Below, piece after piece: positions 36,588-46,886 of a stretch of DNA of 64,000 bases (positions are counted from its first letter, which is position 1; every line of letters begins with the position of its first letter). This DNA comes from Naganishia liquefaciens (Eukaryota; Basidiomycota; Tremellomycetes; Filobasidiales; Filobasidiaceae), in assembly GCA_013423385.1 (NCBI GenBank), contig BLZA01000021.1, positions 372,001 to 436,000 of the forward strand, written 5' to 3'. A program made the position numbers and the translations under genes. Under the pieces are notes generated by a model, which saw only the letters and a list, made by a program, of their open reading frames with translations, was not told the origin of the DNA and did not search any database.

Positions 36588-39500
36588 ATGTATCCCCTGC
36601 GATCCGCTGTCCGCGCAGAGGCAAGGCGTTCGACGTTGCAACGCGCCGCTCATGCAACCACTTCTTCCTCCTTGGCGACTGCATCAACACGTCGTATCGC
36701 TCATGGCGTCTGTCCAACAGTGCGACTCAGCCGGAGCCTTCATTCGTCCCTCACATCGCTGGACAAGAAGTGGATAAATCAGAAAGGAAATGAAAAGGCA
36801 TCCACTATTCTAAAGAATGACAAGGAGAAGGAAAAGTCCAAGATGGGAGAAAAGATCACACCGTCCGTTTCGGTGACAGATAAGGGCGATAGCAAGGACG
36901 GTACACCAGAATCTTCCCTGCCAGACACCTTGCCAGAAGAGAACGGCGTCGCCGATGAGGAGCAATCGCGTCCGCCAGCGAACAAACCACCGACGGCAGA
37001 CGAGACGACTTCGCGATCCTCGTCATCATCGGCATCTGCCACAAGCGGTAACAGTGCCGCTTCTTCCTCCAGTACTGCATCAACGCCTCCGAGCTCATCC
37101 GGTGGTAGTGATGGATCATCTGGTAAATCATCTACCAACGCCATCACCAAGCTTTCGATACCGGAGATTTACCCGCAGGTGCTCGCACTGCCTATCACGC
37201 GGCGACCATTGTTCCCAGGTGAGTTTTGCGGTAAAGCGTAATTCAGTCCGTCATTGAATGCGTATCTTCCTTCCGGTAGGTTTCTACAAGGCCGTGACAA
37301 TCACTTCTCCTCCTGTTATCAAGGCTATTCGAACGCTGTTGCAACGTGGTCAGCCGTACATCGGTGCCTTTTTGCTCAAAGACTCAGAATCCGATTCCGA
37401 CGTAATCAACTCTCCCGACCAGGTTTATCCGGTTGGTGTTTTTGCACAAATCACCAGCGTGTTTGGCTCTTCCGATAATCCTGCAGGAACGCCTCAAGGC
37501 CAATTGGCGGCGGAATCTGAAGGCGATAAGAAGCCGGAAACCTTGACGGCCGTCCTTTATCCGCACAGGAGGATCAGAATCGATGAGTTGTTGACGGGAC
37601 CCAATGGCCCTTCGCTGCTGACACCGCAGGATATCATCGGCGAATCGGCTTCATCAGCGGATTCGTCGAGTCAGCAAAAACCGGAGAGCGAAGTTGCCAG
37701 TTTTGAAAAGGAGGATGTCCCCAGCCCAGAACAAGTTGCACAGCAGCTACACGCTGATGGGTCGTCGGCTTCAGCCCTACGTACTACTGGCCAGAAAACC
37801 GATGAATCGAAAGAACCCGCTGCGCCGCATTCGTCTATCGAATTCCTGCATTCGCTTATTCCGCAAGTCTCGATCGTCAATGTATCCAATTTGCAGCTCG
37901 AGCCTTACAAGAAGGACAGTCAAATCGTACGAGCGGTGATGAGCGAGTTGATTAGCGTTTTCAAGGACATTGCCCAATTGGCTCCCATCTTCCGCGAGCA
38001 AAGTGAGTCTTTCGAACTACTAGCATTCTTTCTAGCCAATTTCTAACGCCTTGACCCGCAGTCACGTCGTTCACGATGTCTCAGTCGACGTCCAACGTAT
38101 TCGATGAACCGGACAAACTAGCCGACTTCGCTGCTGCAGTTTCAACAGGCGAAGTGACAGAGCTCCAAGCGGTCCTGGAATCCCTGTCCATCGAAGACCG
38201 ATTGCAAAAAGCGCTTCTCATTCTCAAGAAGGAGTTGATCAATGCTCAGCTCCAATCCAAGATTTCCAAAGATGTCGAAAGCAAAATCCAGAAACGACAG
38301 CGAGAATATTATCTGATGGAACAGCTCAAGGGAATCAAGAAGGAGCTTGGCATGGAGAGTGACGGCAAAGACAAGTTGGTTGAGAGGTTCAAGGAGAAGG
38401 CATCTCAGCTCGCGATGCCCGAGGGTGTCAAAAAGGTCTTTGACGAAGAGATCAACAAGCTAATGCACCTGGAACCTGCTGCTAGTGAATTCAAGTAAGT
38501 GCGAATGCATTCATCGATAGGGCTTTAGATCTGAATTGCGTTTCAGCGTGACTCGAAACTACCTCGATTGGCTGACGCAAATTCCATGGGGCGTTCATTC
38601 ACCGGAAAACTTCGACATTCAACATGCCATTAAGGTCTTGGATGAAGATCACTATGGTCTCAAGGATGTCAAGGATCGCATTCTGGAGTTTTTGGCTGTC
38701 GGAAAGCTTCGCGGCACTGTCGAAGGCAAAATCATCTGCATGGTTGGCCCTCCCGGTGTCGGAAAGACCAGTATCGGAAAGAGCATTGCTCGAGCGCTCG
38801 ACAGGCAATTTTACAGGTCAGTTCTACTGAAGTTGGCTTGGATATCGCGATTGATTTGAGCATCGTGTCAGGTTCTCTGTGGGCGGTCTTACCGATGTCG
38901 CTGAGATCAAGGGTCACCGACGCACATACGTAGGAGCGATGCCCGGCAAATCAATCCAAGCATTGAAGAAAGTTGGAACCGAGAATCCTTTGATTCTCAT
39001 TGATGAGGTTGACAAGATTGGTCGTGGTCACAACGGTGATCCGTCAAGTGCGTTGCTGGAAATGTTGGACCCGGAGCAGAATTCGTCTTTTTTGGATCAC
39101 TAGTGAGCTGAATTTCAGAGTCCCGTGGAAATATCGCTAAATGGACCCATCCGCAATAGCATGGATGTTCCGGTGGACCTCTCTAGGGTACTGTTCGTTT
39201 GTACGGGTATGTCATTTGGATAAAGCCAATGTGTCTGAATCTCATATCTTCACTCCAGCCAACGTGCTCGACACTATTCCTGCGCCTCTGCTCGACCGTA
39301 TGGAGGTTCTGGAAGTCAGCGGTTACGTCTCGGAAGAGAAGATTGCCATTGCCGAACGATATCTTTCGCCTCAGGCGAAGGAAGCTTCAGGCCTGAAAGA
39401 CACCGACATCAGCCTCGAACCTGAAGCCATCGCTGCCTTGATCCGCTACTATTGCCGAGAGAGCGGTGTTCGAAATTTGAAGAAGCATATCGACAAGGTA

Positions 39501-40722
39501 TTTCAGTTAAGACATCTGTGTGTGCCCAGTGTCTGATTCGTGAAATTCTTAGATTTACAGAAAGGCGGCGTACAAAATCGTCTCTGATCTTGGCGAGTCC
39601 GCCTTGCCAGAACCGCAAGAGGTTGAAGGCGGAAAGGAGGGATCCGTCGAAGCTCAAATTCCCGATGTCAAGCCTCCTTCAGAGAGACTGCCTGGGGACG
39701 AAGCACCGGCGTCTGCTGAATCGCACACTGTCAAGAAGACTACAACCAAACCCAGGAAAGCGATGAAGGTTCCCGACACCGTGCACGTCAAGATTACTAA
39801 GGATAATCTCAAGGAATATGTCGGTCCTGCTGTATATCATAAAGATCGACTCTACGTCAAGGCTCCACCGGCAGGCGTCAGCACTGGACTTGGCTACCTC
39901 GGCAACGGGTCCGGAGCTGTCATGCCGATTGAAGCTACTGTGAGTTTACCTCTTGCTTACTTCTTCCTTAATAGCTGACCTTTCTTCATTGTAGTCGATG
40001 CCAGGCAAGGGTAACCTGCAACTCACAGGAAAGCTTGGCGAAGTCATTAGGGAATCGGCTCAGATTGCTCTGAGTTGGGTCAAGTCGAATGCCTTTGCGC
40101 TCGGTATCACCAAGAGTCCTTCGGACATGTTCTTGCAGGATAGGGATGTTCATCTTCATGTGAGCTTGCTACAGACCAGTAAACATTGATTCGCAACTGA
40201 TCCATGCGACATCAGATGCCGGAAGGTGGGATTGGTAAGGAAGGCCCGAGTGCTGGTACCGCGTTGTTGTCCGCATTTGTGTCATTATTCACAAAGACGA
40301 GAATCAACCCGGATATCGGTGAGTGAGGCTTGTCTCGTCTGTTTACGCGGTACTGACGCTTCTCGTACAGCCATGACGGGCGAGATCACGCTTCTGGGTC
40401 AAGTCTTGCCCGTCGGAGGCCTAAAGGAGAAGATTCTGGCTGCGCATCGCGCAGGCATCAAGAGTCAGTCTTACCTGCCGATACTTCCAGTCTGATCATT
40501 GCTGATATGAAGGTCGCCTTCCCAGAGCTGATCGTACCCGCTGCGTGCAAATCCGACATTGACGAGAATGTTCCGCCAAGTGTTAAGGAAGGAATCGAGT
40601 TCGTCTTCGTAGACGATGTCCGACAAGTCTTGCACGAATTATTCGGAAAGGAGCCATTGCAGTCAGCATTGAGCGAGCACTTGCCCCTTCAGGATGGTGA
40701 GCCATTCCGACAAAGGCATTGA
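36588..40722 (+). CDS. PIM1: Mitochondrial Lon protease
   Basis: ATP-dependent matrix protease that degrades damaged proteins. The ATG at 36588 starts [20 protein letters not shown], an Arg-rich, acid-free mitochondrial presequence. A Ser/Pro-rich stretch of about 110 residues follows, then the Lon substrate-binding domain ([37 protein letters not shown]) and a long helical region ([38 protein letters not shown]). The AAA+ module shows Walker [14 protein letters not shown] (about 38750), [13 protein letters not shown], and Walker [12 protein letters not shown]. The protease domain has the catalytic Ser in [13 protein letters not shown] (about 40245) and Lys in [15 protein letters not shown] (about 40420). 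It ends EPFRQRH at 40722. Roughly 1,150 residues, with about eleven short introns. An insertion rich in Glu/Pro/Ser (39600-39760) lies between the AAA and protease domains, as in fungal Pim1. Confidence 0.96.
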
Positions 40723-42104
40723 GGGGTCGTGGACGAATCGCTGTAGGGTGATTAAAGAATTAGCATAATAACGCCAGTCGCCATTTGTATCACAATAGAA
40801 GAAGTATCACTCCTGTCAACATAGGATTATAGCATGCGTCGAAACCTTCGAAAGCGCACCATTCTGCGTATCCCGTTCGGCCAGTTGTCGTGAAGAGAAG
40901 CCATGTACACGTGTCCGTCGACCTCACAGCGTTAGCTTAGGGGTTCGTTGAAACTGCTCAGAGGACACAGAATTGCGCCGTACTCGTGCTCGCTTTTGGA
41001 AGGTGAATGTAACAGTACAGTCGCAATTGTAGCGACTTGTGACAACGCTTTCTCCCCACTTTCCTCAATCGTTCACACATCAAATCAAACTATCGCAAGA
41101 GCAGAAGGAATTTGCAGGGAATGCAGTAATAAAGGCTAAGGCGGGAACTGATTCCCTTGAATTCCCTGAAGCATCATACACGAACGAGTTAGCTTGGGCA
41201 ATGATTGTCGAGATGTCTGACAAATGCTCTGACCGGGATGTGTCCCGTTTGATTTGAGCCACAATGTCGAAAAGAGGACCGCAATCCCCATGCGCTTTCG
41301 ATATGTGGTTTTTAATGAAAGAAGCGTTGAATGAGCATTGGAAGATCTTGCATGTTGTTCATTGTAGGTTGCAAACCTGCAGTCCTGGCATTTTTCGCGA
41401 AGTAGTACTCGTACACGCTCCACACGCCATAGCACTGCACGCACTTCCGGACAAAACTCTTCGCCACCTAAGGCTTGCTGACCGTCAACTCGCTACGCCG
41501 ACAAAGTTTGGATTCTGCACACGACGGGCGGCCGGAGGCTTTTCGAGGCTTTTCATGTAGATTGGTATCCCACACGATTCCAGGAATTCAGGAAGACGTC
41601 GCAAGCTAACTCAACCAGCTCCTCGACCTTCTTCCGTGTGCAGGAGTGTCGGCTCATTGGTCCATCTTGATTACGAAGTCGGAACCATACAGGATCACTA
41701 CCGGCTTCGATCAACGTCGACGACGTCAGCACCGGGATGACCGAACGCGCAAACGCGCGCCGGGATCCGACCCGTCCATTCTGCTGCGTCCTTTGGGCGA
41801 TCGAGACTGCGGAGTGAAACGCGTTGCCTTTGTTTGTTTGTGTGCATCGCCTAGCTGCTCATCGCCTCTCGCGGCCAGGGCGACGCGTTGGTCGAGCTAA
41901 GAAAGCTAGCGCGCCCCAGTATTGTTCCCGAAATATATATACGCCCCCGTCAGCACTGAAAAGTCTGCCCCACCCCTCCTTCCTTTCGCCCAGCCATCTC
42001 GTATACATAAACCTCGCCGATTTCGACGTTACGACACTCTTTACGACCCGTATCTCACGACTCGCACGACCCTTAAGATCTACCAAATCACCACTACATC
42101 AAAA
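40723..42104. other. 1.4-kb intergenic region, PIM1 3' flank and GPI-gene promoter
   Basis: The 98-codon frame at 41264-41560 and an overlapping antisense frame have no recognisable domain. From 41930 on it looks like a strong core promoter with a TATA element and pyrimidine-rich leader. Confidence 0.5.
41934..41941 (+). promoter_or_regulatory. TATA box of the GPI-protein gene
   Basis: TATATATA about 165 bp before the ATG at 42105, followed by C/T-rich sequence typical of highly expressed fungal genes. A transcription start 30-100 bp downstream would leave a short C/T-rich leader. Confidence 0.6.
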
Positions 42105-43043
42105 ATGTTCGCCAAGTCCTTTGTCGCCCTCGCCGTCGCCGCTGCATCCGTTCTCGGTCAGCAGATCAACACCCCGGCCAGTTTGACCGTCTGCCAGCCC
42201 ACCCTCCTGTCCTGGTCCGGTGGTCAGGCTCCTTACTTCCTTTCCGTCATTCCCGGTGGTCAGGCCTCTGCCGCCGCCCTCAAGGACTTTGGAGAGCAGA
42301 ACGACAACTCTGAGACCTGGACCGTCGATCTCGCCGCCGGTACTTCGATCACCTTGAAGCTTACCGACTCGACCGGTAACACCGTCTACTCTTCCCCCGT
42401 TACCATCGGTGAGGGAACTTCCACCTCGTGCTTGAATGCTGCCGGCTCGTCGTCCGCTGCTAGCGGATCGTCAGCCGCCTCCTCCTCTACCGGAGCCGCC
42501 GCCGGTGCTTCCAGCGCTGTCTCTTCTGCCGCCTCGTCGGCCTCGTCGTATGTATTACGCGCCGGCTTAGAATCATGCTGAGTCAAGCTCACGCCATGTC
42601 TCGAATTTCATCAGTGCCGCCAGCTCAGCTGTGTCTTCGGCTTCTTCGTGAGTAAATCGCGTCTTGATGATGTTCAGACTCTGAAAACTGTCCTTGTGTA
42701 ATAGTGCCGCCGCTTCTGCCACCAGTGCTCGAGCCTCGAGCGCTGCCGGTTCGTCGAGTGCCTCCGGCGTGTACGTTAAATGAATAAGCACGGGTTCCGA
42801 ATCACCTAAACAATCTTGCATTACAGTCGATCCGCTGCCTCGTCCGCCGCTTCAGGGGTCTCTTCGGCTGCCTCTTCCGCGTAAGTTGCTTGGACTTTCG
42901 CAGCAAAATGGACACGAAACCTAATCTCTTGTATCATCTTTAGTGCCGCTGCCGCTACGAGCCCCGCATCCGGTGCCTCCAAGCTCGTCGTTTCCGGTTT
43001 GGGAGCCATCGTTCTCTCCGCTGTCGGTGTGGCCTTGGCCTAA
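42105..43043 (+). CDS. Secreted Ser/Ala-rich GPI-anchored cell-wall protein
   Basis: Predicted 231 residues from exons 42105-42547, 42615-42647, 42705-42770, 42827-42880 and 42944-43043. The start MFAKSFVALAVAAASVLGQQ is a classic signal peptide. A small beta domain follows (SLTVCQPTLLSWSGGQAPYF, WTVDLAAGTSITLKLTD, VYSSPVTIGEGTSTSCL) like the Kre9/Knh1 N-terminal domain of basidiomycete wall proteins. A Ser/Ala stalk comes next, ending in ASGASKLVVSGLGAIVLSAVGVALA, a GPI-attachment signal. The gene very likely gives an abundant cell-surface protein. All four introns lie in the stalk and all are phase 2, so each internal exon (33, 66, 54 nt) can be skipped in frame. Codon choice in exon 1 is strongly C-ending, unlike its neighbours, which also suggests high expression. 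No enzymatic function is indicated. Confidence 0.85.
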
Positions 43044-43242
43044 ACGAACTGAAGAACCGTCAAAATCTTGTGACCCGTTCAGGTCTCCCAGCAAGGACGT
43101 CTTCTTTCGGTTTTGTTCCCCTTTTGCGCTTTGGACTCATAGAGACTGTATCAGCATAGTAGCCCGCATGAGCTAGGCATCTGCATTATCCATATACCTG
43201 CGTGCATTGCTCATGTTTTCGTAAAAATTGCGTTGCAGCGAA

Positions 43243-44088
43243 TTACACGGTGACTGGATCCTGTTCCTTCTCATTCTGTTTAAGGAATGTTGCATAGTTC
43301 TGCATTGTCCAATCCTCTGTGGTGCCTGATATATCATGTTCGAGGATACCCTGCACCACGGATCGAACCCGCTCCCTTCTCGCTGCATTCCTGAAACACC
43401 ACATATAATACCGCATCACCGAATCCGCAAACGCACTCGCCCGGCCAGTCGGACTGACCGTCCATCCGTACGCCTTGCGCTCAGCCAACAAGCACAGCAG
43501 AAAGGACTCGGAGTAATGCTCCATGTGAAACTCGGACAGCCACTGCATTACGCGCGACACTCGGAGCAAGTTGTGCGGATTTTGACGGATATTGCGTGTG
43601 CGAGCGTCGAAGCCACGCTCGGTCCGCGCGAGTTGTCCAGTCTCCTTGTCGACGAGTCGAAGGCCGAGAAACTTGAGCCAGATAGTGTAGGATTCTAACA
43701 GCGAGTCTTCGATTCCGGGCTCTTGCAGGAGCTTTGCGACTTCGTGAGGCTGAAGGGGTTCGGCGGAGGGATTGACGCCTTGAGCGCGAATGGGGTATAG
43801 CCTGCGTTTGCAGAAATTACATGATGGGATCCCGAGAGAAACTCCCTCAAAAACTGACCATTGCACCCAGCCATGGTTATGCTCACACTCATCCATATCC
43901 GTGCGCAGCTTCGTCCTCATCTGTTGCAAGTCGAGGTTGTCGGGCTGACAAGGACGTTTACCCGTATAGAACTCAAAGTTGGCGTTGCGGCCGGGCGAGC
44001 TGCGTTGATGCGGGTAGCCATCGATGAATGCCTGGAGAGGTCCCGGCGCCCGCGGGGGCAGGATGGCCGATGGCTTCAACGGGCTCAT
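43243..44088 (-). CDS. OGFr-N domain protein
   Basis: The product matches the opioid growth factor receptor conserved region (OGFr_N family), which is also found in fungi and bacteria and whose molecular role outside vertebrates is unknown. Visible conserved blocks are NFEFYTGKRPCQPDN, ECEHNHGWVQWLYPIRAQGV, AEPLQPHEVAKLL, SYTIWLKFLGLRLVDKETG, HNLLRVSRVMQWLSEFHMEH and SVMRYYMWCFRNAARR. This is essentially a stand-alone domain of 262 residues when the 57-nt intron (43858-43802) is removed; that splice restores the family signature HxWxQWLFP-like. The intron has no stop and a length divisible by three, so the unspliced frame is also open and adds 19 residues. No membrane segment or signal peptide. 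The start is the ATG at 44088, about 160 bp from the divergent RNase H gene. Confidence 0.85.
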   Translation of the reverse strand: MSPLKPSAILPPRAPGPLQAFIDGYPHQRSSPGRNANFEFYTGKRPCQPDNLDLQQMRTKLRTDMDECEHNHGWVQWSVFEGVSLGIPSCNFCKRRLYPIRAQGVNPSAEPLQPHEVAKLLQEPGIEDSLLESYTIWLKFLGLRLVDKETGQLARTERGFDARTRNIRQNPHNLLRVSRVMQWLSEFHMEHYSESFLLCLLAERKAYGWTVSPTGRASAFADSVMRYYMWCFRNAARRERVRSVVQGILEHDISGTTEDWTMQNYATFLKQNEKEQDPVTV

Positions 44089-44249
44089 GTCGTGGGTAGG
44101 CTCTTGGCAATGCTTCTTATCGTCGGTGGGGACGCTCCGGAGTAAGAACTGGGACGTTCCCTCAAGACCTGCAGTCGCGGCCTGTTGGAAATGATGACAT
44201 CAGCATTCTGAAAGGGTTCGGGCAAGCTGTTCGGGTATATCCGAAGCAG

Positions 44250-46796
44250 ATGAACGTGCAAATCGTATCAGCGATTGTCAGTCTTGTTGACGCGTCCCGG
44301 CCATCGGGCCATATCACAACATCTACTTCTTGCTTATACGTCCTCACTGCAACAGCGGCTCCTTATCACATCAAGCGGCTCAGAATGCGTCGGATCAAGT
44401 ATTGCGGCTTTTCTAGAGTAGCTCCAGGGTTCGTGCGGAAACGGCATGTCGCCGCCATTCTGCCTCCAGCAAAGGTATCCGTCGGTACCCAGACGTCGGA
44501 AGCCAAGACGTCTCTCTGTGAGCCTCTGGATTCGCTCACTCGGAAAGAACAAGTCGACTTGCAGCGTTTCGCCGTGGAACTCAACACCGCTTATCAGGCA
44601 GGAGAGATCAGCGAGCAACTGGTAGTACGCGCATTGGAAGTGATCAGGCCGATCGTGAGACCCTTGCGCAAGGAAAGGAAGCGACAAAATGGCCAAAAAC
44701 AAAGTAGGCACGCCTCCATTCCGGGATCACCTCACAACCAAAGCGAAACTCCGCGTCAACGGAACTCAGCACCGACGAACTCGCGACACATGGCGACTCA
44801 GCTTCATCCGAGATCTTCTGTTCCGCCTCTGGGTTGTCCTGTGCCGCTCCCACTGGAGAAGAAGCATAGCGAGACTCTTCTAACGTTGCTATGTTGCACA
44901 AGAATGCAAAGCACACCGGAAACGCTCCCAGAACCACCAAAGTCGGCAGGCCTGCATTCGACCTGGACTCGCGAATCGCTTCTACGGTTGCAAGAAGAAC
45001 TTTATGACATTCTCCTCGTTCGAGGTACCTTGACATATTGGCTATACTTTACGCGAGTCCAGTTTAAGAAGGGACAGCTAAATTCTGTGATTGATGCCAT
45101 TGCCGGAATTCGCAATGTTCCGAAAGACCAGCTCGACATTGCCTGTCGGCACGGAAAGACACGGATGAAGCCTGTAATCGATAATGGATTGGAGCGATAT
45201 GTGCTTTTCAAGTATCAAAAGAATTGGGACGTTCATCATCAGGACTTGCCGCAATTTCCAGCCGCTGTCTCTCTTCAACGGCAGCCGCTGTTTTCATGGG
45301 AATCGATCTTTGGTGGCTTGTCCTTCCCCAAGCAAGTCTATGAGCGAAAGGCTTACGAGGCACAGGCAAGAATCATCTCCTATACCCTAAAGCGAAGTAC
45401 TGGGAGCGAGGTAGGTCTCATGGATACAGGTTGAGTTGTGAACGTTTCCCGATCGCTTGAATCTGCTATTACAGTTGGAATGGATTCCGCAACCGAGACC
45501 AATATCAGTGAAGGCCAACCCCAGCGAAGCGTCGAAGGTGGAAGCCATGCAGTATACGGATATGCCTTCAGCATTATCAGCACAGCAGAGAGGCAACGTG
45601 GGTTTCAGTACTTCAGCCCACCAGTCTTCTGCGCTCCTTGCGGGAGAGTCACGAGTCGATACATTATCGGCATCGCGCATCGATTCATCCCCAACGGAAG
45701 CCTCAGTGTCTCCAGGCCTGCTGTATACTTGCGCCCACCTTCGAGGTCAGAAAATCCCGCTCGATCTCCTTACACAGACTAGTCTTTCATGGAGCGATCC
45801 GCCCTGTATGTCTTCCACAGAGGCCTCTCAAAATTCGGCAAAGGTCGTATATTCGTGTCCCCCAAAGATAGAATGGTCGAGCAAGTACCACCAGTCAGAG
45901 CAGAAGGAACATCATGACAAGGTCGAACAGGAGATATACGAGAGATTTCTGGCGTTTGGTGGGTCTCAGCGCATTCATTGTGGAACGATCGTCTGCTGAA
46001 ATTAATTTTGCCTTGGACCCGTTCAGTGTCGTCGGAGCTATCGGCCCCTACCTTTGGTTCGATACAACCGCAAGCTCCTCCACCGGAAGAAGAGCCGAAG
46101 GACAGGCCGCAACATTCATTCAAGACGCATACCGAAATCTTCGCGGTCAGATCTCCGCAGGGGAAGGATGCGGAATTGGCAAATGCAATTTGGAGATCTC
46201 ATTGGGACAATCAAAAAACGCTTATGATCAGCACCGATGGCTCCTCAAAATCAAAAGATCTCGGATCGATCGGAGTGCACATCGGAACATCAGTCCCCCT
46301 TGAGCTCAAAGGCGCCCTGCCATCAGAATGGGCTGCTCAGGGATCGTACGCTGCGGAATGGTTCGCCGTTTGCTACGCTCTTTGGCTGGGAATCGAACTT
46401 CTGGAACCGCGAAACGCGCTATCTAACATCAGCAGCGCAAGGCGCACTCTGGTCATCTGCACCGATTCTGCGGGAATCGTGCAAGCAATCACACGGCCAC
46501 TCCGGAATCAAGACAAAATAATGCCCGGCTGCGCCAAGTCATGGTGTACTCTCGTCCTCCTTTGCCGGCACTTGATCGCGCGGCTTGTTTCAGAAAAGAG
46601 GAACGTCAGGTTTACGTGGATGGGCAGAATGACTACAATCGGTTTGATACGGGCGCACGAGCTGGCAGACGAGGTATACGGGAAGATCTTTATTCCGAGA
46701 ATCACATCCTTTTCGGCACAGCAGAAACCCAAGCTGCAGCACGGAGTCGTCAACCAGCATCCTGCATACCGACCTGTTGGATGGTTTTGCATCTAG
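44250..46796 (+). CDS. RNase H-fold domain protein, about 804 aa
   Basis: Three exons (44250-45410, 45475-45958, 46027-46796) keep frame and give 804 residues. The C-terminal 180 residues form an RNase HI fold: ISTDGSSKSKDLGSIGVHIG (Asp about 619), YAAEWFAVCYALWLGIELLE (Glu about 659), LVICTDSAGIVQAI (Asp about 695), and FTWMGR...HELADEVYG (Asp about 763). All four metal-binding acids are at the expected spacing, but the usual WxxGH His before the last Asp is replaced. The N-terminal 500 residues are not recognised. They include VLFKYQKNWDVHHQDLPQFP and a Met at 44385 followed by an Arg-rich, acid-poor stretch that could be a mitochondrial leader if translation starts there. No reverse transcriptase or integrase is present, so this reads as a host gene carrying an RNase H domain, perhaps captured from a retroelement long ago. 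Substrate unknown. Confidence 0.7.
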
Positions 46797-46886
46797 CGAC
46801 GAGACAATCGCTCTCGCCGTTCAACTTTCTATACGGCTCACTGCTCAAGCGAGATCGATACATGTCCAATACTGCGGAAGAATAGT

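Noticed and set aside
41264-41560. 98-codon plus-strand frame in the PIM1-GPI gene spacer
   Set aside because: No conserved motif, no intron pattern and a similar antisense frame.
46027-46796. RNase H domain taken as a retroelement remnant
   Set aside because: There is no reverse transcriptase, integrase or terminal repeat nearby, and the domain is spliced into a longer open host gene.
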